From assembly GCA_018608735.1 (NCBI GenBank), contig JABAYZ010000109.1, positions 1 through 5,546 on the forward strand: a stretch of 5,546 bases of DNA, read 5' to 3'. The notes beneath the pieces are model-generated. The model did not search any database, was not told the origin of the DNA, and saw only the letters and a program-made list of their open reading frames with translations. Both the position numbers and the translations under genes were made by a program. The DNA comes from Flavobacteriaceae bacterium. Lineage in GTDB: Bacteria > Bacteroidota > Bacteroidia > Flavobacteriales > Flavobacteriaceae. This document shows positions 1 through 4,716 of the stretch, piece after piece (position 1 is the first letter of the stretch; every line of letters starts with the position of its first letter).

Positions 1-35
1 AAAACATCAGATATAACACTATTAAATAATTTAAA

Positions 36-785
36 ATGAGAAAACAAATTGTAGCCGGAAATTGGAAAATGAATAACGACTATGTCGATTCAGAATTATT
101 CGTTTCAAAACTTCTTAAGCAACTTAAACACAGCACTACAGAAGTCATTATTGCACCACCTTTCACAAGCCTTTTAGCCTCTTCAAATTCAGTTAAAGGG
201 AGTCAAGTTATTGTAGCTGCTCAAAACATGCATTTTGCAGAAAATGGCGCATATACAGGAGAGATCAGTGCCGGAATGCTTAAAAGCGTTGGTGTTAAAA
301 CCGTTATTTTAGGACACAGCGAACGTCGTGCCTATTTTAATGAAACCGATGACTTATTGGCTAAAAAAGTAGATACTGCGTTAGCTCATAATATACGTGC
401 CATATTTTGTTTTGGAGAAGAATTGGAAGATCGTAAATCAGGAAATGAAGAAGCAATTGTAGAAGCACAAATTAAAAATGCATTATTTCATTTACCAGCA
501 ACGGCATGGAAAAACATTGTACTCGCCTATGAGCCCGTATGGGCTATTGGAACAGGTGAAACTGCATCGCCAGAACAAGCACAAGACATGCACGCCTTTA
601 TACGCCAAACCATTGCCAATAACTATTCAGCGGATTTAGCAGCTGAGGTATCCATTTTATATGGAGGTAGTGTAAAGCCAGCAAACGCCAAAGAGATTTT
701 CTCTAAAACAGATGTTGATGGTGGCCTAATTGGCGGCGCAGCATTGGATGTTGAGCAATTTACAGCTATCATAAACGCATTTTAA
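36..785 (+). CDS. tpiA: Triose-phosphate isomerase (TIM)
   Basis: This cytoplasmic enzyme of glycolysis and gluconeogenesis interconverts dihydroxyacetone phosphate and glyceraldehyde 3-phosphate. At 249 aa it has the usual full family length. The N-terminal GNWKMN motif carries Asn9 and the substrate-binding Lys11. The GHSERR motif carries the electrophilic His94, and the AYEPVWAIGTG segment carries the catalytic base Glu166 followed by the mobile loop 6. The phosphate-binding elements YGGSV (209-213) and GGLIGGA (229-235) are both intact, so I see no sign of decay. The ATG start places the conserved KQIVAGNWKMN directly at the N-terminus as expected. It is the first complete gene of a plus-strand run with prmA and clpS. 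The 35 bases before it show no TAnnTTTG box, so its promoter, or an upstream operon gene, probably lies outside the window. Confidence 0.98.
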   Translation: MRKQIVAGNWKMNNDYVDSELFVSKLLKQLKHSTTEVIIAPPFTSLLASSNSVKGSQVIVAAQNMHFAENGAYTGEISAGMLKSVGVKTVILGHSERRAYFNETDDLLAKKVDTALAHNIRAIFCFGEELEDRKSGNEEAIVEAQIKNALFHLPATAWKNIVLAYEPVWAIGTGETASPEQAQDMHAFIRQTIANNYSADLAAEVSILYGGSVKPANAKEIFSKTDVDGGLIGGAALDVEQFTAIINAF

Positions 786-787
786 AT

Positions 788-1630
788 TTGGCAGATTCTA
801 TCTATATAGGCTATACATTTAAAGTTGAACCCGTTCAGCCAGGTACCGAAATTCTTATTGCGGAACTTGGCTTTTCTGGTTTTGAAAGCTTTGTAGAAAC
901 CCCTGATGGGGTCATTGCTTATATCCAAGAAGTCGATCACTTTCCTACAATTTTGGAGGCTATTCAGATTTTAAATTCTGAAGAGTTTACAATCACATAT
1001 GAATTTGAAACCATTGCGCAAACCAATTGGAATGCAGAATGGGAGAAAAATTTCAATCCTATTGTGGTGGATGATCACTGCGCCATTAGAGCACCATTTC
1101 ATGAACCATTCAATGTCAAATATGATATTGTGATTGAACCAAAAATGAGTTTTGGAACAGGGCACCACGAAACTACGCATATGATGATTCAACACATTTT
1201 AGCCTCAGATTTTACCAATAAATCGGTTTTAGATATGGGTTGTGGTACAGGCGTTCTTGCGATTTTGGCCGAAAAAAAAGGTGCAATGGCCTTGGAAGCT
1301 ATTGATATTGACAATTGGTGTTATTTGAATAGCTTAGAAAATGTATCTCGAAATGATTGTCACCATATTACCGTTTTGGAAGGAGATGCATCCTTATTAC
1401 AGGGTAAGCAGTTTGATGTTATTATTGCGAATATTAACCGCAATATTTTATTGAATGATTTAAGTACATATAGTGCTTGTTTAAATGAACAGGGTTCCTT
1501 ATTTTTAAGTGGTTTTTATGACAGTGATTGCGAGTTGATCGAATCAACGTGTGAAGCACTGAACTTAAAACTCGAAAATAAATTAACACGAAACAATTGG
1601 GCCGCCCTAAAATTTGTTACGTCATTATGA
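788..1630 (+). CDS. prmA: Ribosomal protein L11 methyltransferase PrmA
   Basis: This is an S-adenosylmethionine-dependent methyltransferase that, by family knowledge, methylates lysines and the N-terminus of ribosomal protein L11. Residues 1 to about 90 form the L11-recognition domain (IYIGYTF..., ILIAELGFSGFESF). The PrmA signature FGTGHHETT lies at 122-130. The SAM-binding glycine motif LDMGCGTG lies at 148-155, with an acidic residue of the next strand at Asp173 or Asp175. The catalytic-loop element IANINRN (213-219) replaces the NPPY of other methyltransferases, as is normal in PrmA. The length of 280 aa fits the family. The start is TTG at 788: no in-frame ATG exists between the upstream in-frame stop (752-754) and the conserved N-terminus, and TTG gives the expected short leader before IYIGY. 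It lies two bases after the tpiA stop and overlaps clpS by four bases, so it is probably translationally coupled to both. Confidence 0.95.
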   Translation: MADSIYIGYTFKVEPVQPGTEILIAELGFSGFESFVETPDGVIAYIQEVDHFPTILEAIQILNSEEFTITYEFETIAQTNWNAEWEKNFNPIVVDDHCAIRAPFHEPFNVKYDIVIEPKMSFGTGHHETTHMMIQHILASDFTNKSVLDMGCGTGVLAILAEKKGAMALEAIDIDNWCYLNSLENVSRNDCHHITVLEGDASLLQGKQFDVIIANINRNILLNDLSTYSACLNEQGSLFLSGFYDSDCELIESTCEALNLKLENKLTRNNWAALKFVTSL

Positions 1631-1902
1631 GTACAAAAGAAAAAATCAAAGAACAAGAAGAGACTTCAATTGAAGAAGGACATCTCAATGAAATCGTCTT
1701 ATTCAATGATGAGGTCAATACCTTTGACCATGTGATTGAAACCTTAGTAGACGTTTGTAAGCATACCTATGAGCAAGCCGAACAATGTTCGTTATTAGTG
1801 CATTATAAAGGAAAGTGTACCGTAAAAACGGGCGTGTATGAGGAACTAGAACCCCAATGTAGTCAGCTTCTAAAAGCAGGTTTAAGTGCAGAAATCGTTT
1901 AA
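1627..1902 (+). CDS. clpS: ATP-dependent Clp protease adaptor ClpS
   Basis: This 91-aa cytoplasmic adaptor delivers N-end-rule substrates to the ClpA unfoldase of ClpAP. The first 20 residues or so are charged and probably disordered (STKEKIKEQEETSIEEG), as in other ClpS proteins. The folded core begins at EIVLFNDEVNTFDHVI, where Asn27 and Asp28 match residues that line the N-degron pocket in characterised ClpS. A second signature, VHYKGK (58-63), supplies the conserved pocket His59. Phe33 stands about where the gatekeeper Met of E. coli ClpS lies; I believe this is usual for Bacteroidota. I chose ATG 1627, which overlaps the prmA stop as ATGA. An in-frame start 30 bases upstream would only add residues encoded inside prmA. 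The stop overlaps that of the convergent HMA gene. Substrate binding by the protein is inferred from the motifs only. Confidence 0.95.
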   Translation: MSTKEKIKEQEETSIEEGHLNEIVLFNDEVNTFDHVIETLVDVCKHTYEQAEQCSLLVHYKGKCTVKTGVYEELEPQCSQLLKAGLSAEIV

Positions 1903-2171
1903 GATTTCGCCATTCGTCCTACCGCACAACTCACAAATGATTTTGCTTTTTTGCCAATTGAATTGGCATTCCCATTAACAGGATATCCGAGTTTTGACAA
2001 GAGTTTTGTAGCTGCCTCAACAGATTTATCTAATTCGTTTTCAAATGAAACGGTATTGGTTTCTGTATCTACACTCACATTTTTTATGCCTTCTAAGTCA
2101 TTAAGCTTAGTTATAATGGTATGGGCACAGCCCCCACATTTTAAGTTTTGAATTTCAAGTGTTGTGGTCAT
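1899..2171 (-). CDS. Small heavy-metal-associated (HMA) domain protein
   Basis: This predicted 90-aa cytoplasmic protein consists mostly of one ferredoxin-like HMA domain (about residues 3-67). The metal-binding loop LKCGGCAHTI holds the CxxC pair Cys12 and Cys15. It is followed by the typical helix (TIITKLNDLEGI), the strand VSVDTETNTVSFE and a second helix ending in LSKLGYPV. Such domains occur in CopZ-type copper chaperones and MerP-like proteins, and bind Cu(I) or similar soft metals. A basic tail (about 68-90) holds a third Cys (Cys82) and is not part of the canonical fold. I chose ATG 2171, 11 bases after the stop of the upstream persulfide dioxygenase gene. A GTG at 2201 is in frame but would overlap that gene and add a non-conserved leader. 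The two genes are probably one operon. The metal is unknown, and no copper ATPase is visible nearby. Confidence 0.88.
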   Translation of the reverse strand: MTTTLEIQNLKCGGCAHTIITKLNDLEGIKNVSVDTETNTVSFENELDKSVEAATKLLSKLGYPVNGNANSIGKKAKSFVSCAVGRMAKS

Positions 2172-2182
2172 ATTTTTAGAGT

Positions 2183-3595
2183 TTAAAGAGTTGAGGGACA
2201 CACAAATTCTGAGAGTCCTAAATCGGTTTTTTTGAGCGCTGCAAATCCACCAGCGATATCCACGATCTTATGATATCCACGTGCTTTTAATATCGACGCC
2301 GCAATGACAGAGCGGTAGCCACCAGCACAATGGATATGGTAGGTTTTTTTAGCGTCAATTTGATCCATTTGATGGTTGATGTAATCCAATGCAAAATGCT
2401 GAACCGTATCCATTTTTAAGTGCATCGAAGCATATTCGCCATCTTTTCGAACATCCAAAACAGAAAGTTTATCCGTTTTAGATTTTTTAGAAAATTCCTC
2501 TGCTGAAATGGAGTTTATTTGATCGGTTTCTTTTCCCGAAGCCATCCAAGCGTCCATACCGCCTTCCAAGTAACCAAGCGTGTTGTCATAGCCTACACGT
2601 GCCAATCGTGTCACCGCTTCTTCGGACATCCCATCGGGAACGACCAATAGAATTGGTTGATTGATATCGGAAATCAGCGCGCCAACCCATGGTGCAAAAC
2701 TACCATTAAGCCCAATAAATATTGCCCCTGGAATATGAGTTTTTACAAAATCTTGTTGGGTTCGTACATCTAAAATAAGTGCATTTTTGGTTTTTGCAAG
2801 TTCTTCAAAAGCCGCTACTGAAAGTGGTTGATTTCCAGTTGATAAGACCTGATCTAAATCGGAATACCCGTTTTGATTCATTTTAGCATTTTTTGCAAAA
2901 TACTGTGGGGGTGGACTGATGCCTTCCAAAACTTCGTTTACGAATTCGTCCTTAGTCATATCTGATCGTAAGGCATAATTGGTGTTTTTTTGATCCCCAA
3001 TCGTGCCAACGGTTTCTTTGCTTAAATTTTTTCCACAAGCAGAACCAGCACCATGTGCAGGATAGACAATTACAGCATCGTCTAAAGTCATGATTTTTGT
3101 GCGTAACGATTGAAACAACATTCCTGCCAAATCTCTTTCGGTGAGGTCCGATTTTATTGCTAAATCTGGACGCCCAACATCCCCAAGAAACAGGGTATCT
3201 CCTGTAAATACGGCGTGGTGTTGACCGTTTTCATCAATGAGTAAATAGGTCACAGATTCTAGGGTATGGCCTGGAGTATGTAGTACTTTAATGGTAATGT
3301 TACCAACTTTAAATTCCTCATTATCGGAGGCGTTGTAGCAATTAAAGGCCGTATTGGCATTTGGGCCAAAGACAATAGTCGCTCCAGTTTTTTTTGCGAG
3401 GTCGACATGTCCCGACACAAAATCGGCATGAATATGCGTTTCAAAAATAAATTTAATGGTCGAGTTATTGGCGGCTGCTTTGTCTACATACTGTTGTGTT
3501 TCTCGAAGCGGATCGATGATGGCAACCTCGCCATTGGATTCGATATAGTAGGCGCCTTGTGCCAAACAACTGGTGTAGATTTGTTCTATTTTCAT
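2183..3595 (-). CDS. CstB-like persulfide dioxygenase: metallo-beta-lactamase fold plus two rhodanese domains
   Basis: This 470-aa cytoplasmic fusion is predicted to oxidise low-molecular-weight persulfides as part of sulfide detoxification. Residues 1 to about 235 form the metallo-beta-lactamase domain of the ETHE1/persulfide dioxygenase group. The motif THIHADFVSGH carries His54, His56 and Asp58, with His110 in TPGHT, Asp133 in TGDTLFLGDVGRPDL and His181 in YPAHG. The expected iron ligands of ETHE1-type enzymes correspond to His54, His110 and Asp133. Phe59 replaces the His of the dinuclear HxHxDH motif, in line with a single iron. The first rhodanese domain (about 257-355) has LILDVR and the fold landmarks, but no Cys at the active-site loop (LLVVPDGMSEE). 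The second (about 362-460) has an intact loop HCAGGYRS with Cys423. This order of catalytic, pseudo-rhodanese and active rhodanese domains matches staphylococcal CstB. It is the first gene of a minus-strand pair with the HMA protein. Confidence 0.93.
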   Translation of the reverse strand: MKIEQIYTSCLAQGAYYIESNGEVAIIDPLRETQQYVDKAAANNSTIKFIFETHIHADFVSGHVDLAKKTGATIVFGPNANTAFNCYNASDNEEFKVGNITIKVLHTPGHTLESVTYLLIDENGQHHAVFTGDTLFLGDVGRPDLAIKSDLTERDLAGMLFQSLRTKIMTLDDAVIVYPAHGAGSACGKNLSKETVGTIGDQKNTNYALRSDMTKDEFVNEVLEGISPPPQYFAKNAKMNQNGYSDLDQVLSTGNQPLSVAAFEELAKTKNALILDVRTQQDFVKTHIPGAIFIGLNGSFAPWVGALISDINQPILLVVPDGMSEEAVTRLARVGYDNTLGYLEGGMDAWMASGKETDQINSISAEEFSKKSKTDKLSVLDVRKDGEYASMHLKMDTVQHFALDYINHQMDQIDAKKTYHIHCAGGYRSVIAASILKARGYHKIVDIAGGFAALKKTDLGLSEFVCPSTL

Positions 3596-3622
3596 GACTA
3601 AAAATAATTAAAGGATAAATAC

Positions 3623-3630
3623 AAAAGTAA
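3623..3630 (-). promoter_or_regulatory. Candidate -7 box for the persulfide dioxygenase/HMA operon
   Basis: On the minus strand this reads TACTTTTG, a match to the Bacteroidota -7 consensus TAnnTTTG. It lies 27 bases upstream of the ATG of the persulfide dioxygenase gene. No clear TTG -33 element is seen at the usual distance, so it would be a weak or activator-dependent promoter. I see no inverted repeat that would suggest a sulfide-sensing repressor operator. The call rests on one box only. Confidence 0.4.
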
Positions 3631-3657
3631 GTTTTTTGAAATTGATGTAATATTCTT

Positions 3658-3686
3658 TTGATAAAAAGATTATTACCTTATATTTG
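3658..3686 (+). promoter_or_regulatory. Bacteroidota-type promoter for the tRNA-Arg/GIY-YIG locus
   Basis: A TTG at 3658-3660 and TATATTTG at 3679-3686 are separated by 18 bases, which fits the Bacteroidota sigma factor pattern (TTG, about 19 bases, TAnnTTTG). Transcription would start a few bases downstream, just in front of the broken tRNA fragment at 3699. This is where the promoter of an uninterrupted tRNA gene should be. I see no similar pair directly upstream of the intact tRNA at 4025, so this promoter probably serves the fragment, the nuclease gene and the intact tRNA as one transcript. Confidence 0.6.
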
Positions 3687-3698
3687 CACCCTCAAATT

Positions 3699-3765
3699 GG
3701 CCTGGTAGCATAACTGAATACCGTGCCTGCGGCAGGCAGGGTGCAGTTGATTACGGCTCAAGAGG
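3699..3765 (+). pseudogene. Truncated, interrupted tRNA-Arg 5' fragment
   Basis: Apart from a 20-base insertion (3721-3740) and two substitutions, this stretch repeats the first 47 positions of the intact tRNA-Arg at 4025. It has the 5' acceptor strand, the D arm, the ACG anticodon loop and most of the variable region, then stops matching at 3765. The T arm and the 3' acceptor strand are absent. One substitution (C to G at tRNA position 6) would damage the acceptor stem. The other (C to G at position 27) breaks the first anticodon-stem pair. The insertion splits the D arm. It cannot fold as a tRNA. I read it as the stranded 5' half of the original resident gene left behind after the GIY-YIG cassette inserted. 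A simple partial tandem duplication is the alternative. Confidence 0.8.
3721..3740 (+). repeat. GC-rich palindromic insert in the tRNA fragment
   Basis: These 20 bases are absent from the intact tRNA copy, where positions equivalent to 3720 and 3741 are adjacent. The core TGCCTGC-G-GCAGGCA is a 7-bp inverted repeat around one base, far more GC-rich than its surroundings. It resembles short GC-rich palindromes that I recall as dispersed intergenic repeats in flavobacterial genomes, though that is from memory. No second copy is visible in this window. GTGC occurs inside the insert and again directly after it, so the exact insertion edges could be shifted by a few bases. Confidence 0.7.
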
Positions 3766-3786
3766 CTCAAAATATTAATAATCGTT

Positions 3787-4047
3787 ATGGATTATTTTTA
3801 TGTTTACGTTCTTAGAAGTGTTGATTTTAAAAGAAATTATGTAGGTTTTACTAAAAATGTAGAACGAAGATTGAAAGAACATAATTCTGGAAAAACTAAA
3901 TCAACAAAACCATATCGTCCTTGGAGATTATTGTTTTTAGAAACATTTATTTCCAAATCAGAAGCTTTAGAAAGAGAAAAATATCTAAAATCTGGTCAAG
4001 GTCGAGATTATATTAAAAACAATTGGCCTCGTAGCATAACTGAATAG
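3787..4047 (+). CDS. Small GIY-YIG nuclease (URI-like, single domain), 3' end overlapping tRNA-Arg
   Basis: This 86-aa protein is almost entirely one GIY-YIG endonuclease domain. The first motif is the YVY of FYVYVLRS (residues 5-7), and the second is NYVGFT (YVG at 18-20). Next come the catalytic-type Arg in VERRLKEHN (Arg27/Arg28, His32), the typical PYRPWRLLFLE strand and the helix SEALEREKYLKSGQGRDYIK. That helix holds the probable metal-binding Glu64. All residues expected for activity seem to be present. In this group the domain cuts DNA, and small stand-alone members include homing-type nucleases as well as proteins of unknown role. Unusually, the last seven residues (WPRSITE) and the TAG stop are read from the acceptor strand and D arm of tRNA-Arg. 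The ATG at 3787 is the only in-frame ATG after the upstream stop at 3748-3750. It probably shares the promoter at 3658-3686. Confidence 0.88.
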   Translation: MDYFYVYVLRSVDFKRNYVGFTKNVERRLKEHNSGKTKSTKPYRPWRLLFLETFISKSEALEREKYLKSGQGRDYIKNNWPRSITE

Positions 4048-4071
4048 TGCACTTGATTACGGCTCAAGAGG
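4021..4071 (+). repeat. Direct repeat, downstream copy (inside intact tRNA-Arg)
   Basis: This is the right copy of the direct repeat that brackets the GIY-YIG gene; the left copy is 3695-3765. It lacks the 20-base palindromic insert and has C where the left copy has G at 4030 and 4052. These are the bases needed for proper acceptor and anticodon pairing, so this copy is the functional one. Confidence 0.85.
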
Positions 4072-4098
4072 TTGCAGGTTTGAATCCTGCCGAGGTCA
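4025..4098 (+). tRNA. tRNA-Arg (anticodon ACG)
   Basis: A full 74-base cloverleaf can be drawn. The acceptor stem GGCCTCG (4025-4031) pairs with CGAGGTC (4091-4097), including one G-U pair. D stem GCAT/GTGC lies at 4034-4037 and 4047-4050 with a 9-base loop. Anticodon stem CTTGA/TCAAG lies at 4052-4056 and 4064-4068 around loop TTACGGC, giving anticodon ACG at 4059-4061. The variable region is AGGTT. T stem GCAGG/CCTGC encloses loop TTTGAAT (4079-4085). The discriminator is A4098, and CCA is not encoded, so it must be added enzymatically. A34 is expected to be edited to inosine to read CGN codons. The first 23 bases are also the 3' end of the GIY-YIG gene. A terminator follows six bases later. 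No promoter is seen directly upstream, so this tRNA probably depends on read-through from 3658-3686 and on 5' processing. Confidence 0.95.
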
Positions 4099-4103
4099 CA
4101 ATT

Positions 4104-4145
4104 TATCCTCAAGAATAATAATTTATTTTTGGGGATATTTTTTTT
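4104..4145 (+). terminator. Rho-independent terminator after tRNA-Arg
   Basis: The arms 4104-4118 and 4123-4137 can pair along all 15 positions (two of them G-U) around the loop TAAT. The stem holds a short GC block CCTC/GGGG, and eight T residues (4138-4145) follow. It sits five bases after the discriminator base of the tRNA, so it would end the promoter-fragment-nuclease-tRNA transcript. Confidence 0.85.
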
Positions 4146-4186
4146 GCTCTGTATCTACCCGTATCTCTGCTTTGTAAATAGTTCAC

Positions 4187-4194
4187 TATATTTG
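4187..4194 (+). promoter_or_regulatory. Candidate -7 box for the T9SS cargo genes
   Basis: TATATTTG matches the Bacteroidota -7 consensus TAnnTTTG and lies just upstream of the small sorting-domain gene. The nearest upstream TTTG (4171-4174) is only 12 bases away, too close for a standard -33 element, so the promoter is only half supported. Transcription would start near 4200, before both the out-of-frame ATG at 4216 and the TTG at 4226. Confidence 0.45.
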
Positions 4195-4225
4195 TAGCAT
4201 TAACCAATTTAACATATGCGCTATT

Positions 4226-4687
4226 TTGCTTGCAAGCCATTCAGGAGTTAGTCAAACGATTTCCAAACAAGCCATAGGTCCTTCTGGAGCGACTTTTGAA
4301 AATGGGAACAATAAACTCAGCTATACTGCAGGAGAAGTGCTGGTGGGGGCTATGACCTCCGAAGATAGTAGCATCCAATTAGGAAACGGTTATTATCCGT
4401 CTTTAGATTTATCAACTCTAAATACTGAATCTCCAGAGCTAAAGCTCCAGATGAAAGTATATCCAAATCCTACCGCAGAAGCCATTTTTATCAACCATCC
4501 CATAGAACAGTCCTTTGAGGTAAGGATTACAGATATAAGTGGTAAACAAATTCTACAAACAGCGCATCAAAGACAACAACCTCTAAGTGTGCAAACACTC
4601 ACAACAGGCACTTACTTTGTAACTGTTACCACAAGAGATTCAATACAAACCAACACCTATAAAATTCCCAAAAAGATCGTACTTTAA
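4226..4687 (+). CDS. Small T9SS sorting-domain protein, N-terminus apparently damaged
   Basis: The 153-aa reading frame has two recognisable parts. Residues about 9-60 (SQTISKQAIGPSGATFENG...LSYTAGEVLVGAM...IQLGNGYYPSL) resemble a small extracellular beta-rich module of Bacteroidota secreted proteins, with a T-x-GE centre and an L-x-x-G-aromatic end. Residues about 74-153 form a type A T9SS sorting domain, with VYPNPTAEAIFI (PNP at 80-82), VRITDISGKQI, LTTGTYFVTV and a lysine-rich end (YKIPKKIVL). No enzymatic domain is seen. The start is a problem: only a TTG is available, and LLASHSGVSQ looks like the last part of a signal peptide whose charged and hydrophobic beginning is missing. An ATG at 4216 is in another frame and stops after 11 codons. 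The gene may be truncated or frameshifted at its 5' end, and export is doubtful as it stands. The next gene follows 29 bases later. Confidence 0.7.
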   Translation: MLASHSGVSQTISKQAIGPSGATFENGNNKLSYTAGEVLVGAMTSEDSSIQLGNGYYPSLDLSTLNTESPELKLQMKVYPNPTAEAIFINHPIEQSFEVRITDISGKQILQTAHQRQQPLSVQTLTTGTYFVTVTTRDSIQTNTYKIPKKIVL

Positions 4688-4716
4688 AAACAACTATTAA
4701 TCAATTATTAAAAATT

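Larger units (their letters stand above)
3695..3765 (+). repeat. Direct repeat, upstream copy (tRNA 5' half)
   Basis: This is the left copy of a direct repeat whose right copy is 4021-4071. The match begins with AATT four bases before the tRNA 5' end and ends at TCAAGAGG in the variable region. Outside the 20-base insertion only two substitutions are seen. The repeat brackets the GIY-YIG gene. Confidence 0.85.
3766..4071 (+). mobile_element. Candidate tRNA-targeting GIY-YIG cassette
   Basis: If the locus arose by insertion after tRNA position 47, the inserted unit is this segment of about 306 bases. It comprises a short leader, the GIY-YIG gene, and a fresh copy of the tRNA 5' half (4021-4071) that joins the resident 3' half (4072-4098) to rebuild an intact tRNA-Arg. 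No integrase, transposase or terminal inverted repeat is seen. The only candidate mobility gene is the nuclease itself. The boundaries are inferred from the repeat ends and carry an uncertainty of a few bases. Confidence 0.45.

Noticed and set aside
1..35. Possible promoter or end of an upstream gene before tpiA
   Set aside because: The stretch is too short and AT-rich to decide. No TAnnTTTG box is visible and no reading frame can be assigned.
971..1195. Minus-strand open frame inside prmA
   Set aside because: It is antisense to the conserved PrmA coding region and its translation shows no recognisable domain.
1597..1626. An upstream start for ClpS giving 10 extra residues
   Set aside because: Those codons lie inside prmA. 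The ATG at 1627 in the ATGA overlap gives the expected N-terminus and is typical of coupled genes.
2172..2201. A GTG start at 2201 for the HMA protein
   Set aside because: It would overlap the persulfide dioxygenase stop and add a serine/asparagine-rich leader that is not part of an HMA domain. ATG 2171 directly precedes the conserved domain.
3407..3601. Plus-strand open frame antisense to the persulfide dioxygenase N-terminus
   Set aside because: It mirrors the conserved metallo-beta-lactamase motifs on the other strand and has no features of its own. The same applies to 1951-2151 opposite the HMA gene and to 3259-3444 in another minus-strand frame.
3699..3765. A second functional tRNA-Arg gene upstream of the GIY-YIG gene
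   Set aside because: It lacks the T arm and the 3' acceptor strand, has a 20-base insert in the D arm, and has mismatches in the acceptor and anticodon stems.
3699..4098. A tRNA gene split by a group I intron carrying the GIY-YIG gene
   Set aside because: A spliced intron would leave the 5' half only once. Here the full tRNA is present downstream of the gene and the 5' half is duplicated, and I see no room for a group I core in the remaining non-coding bases.
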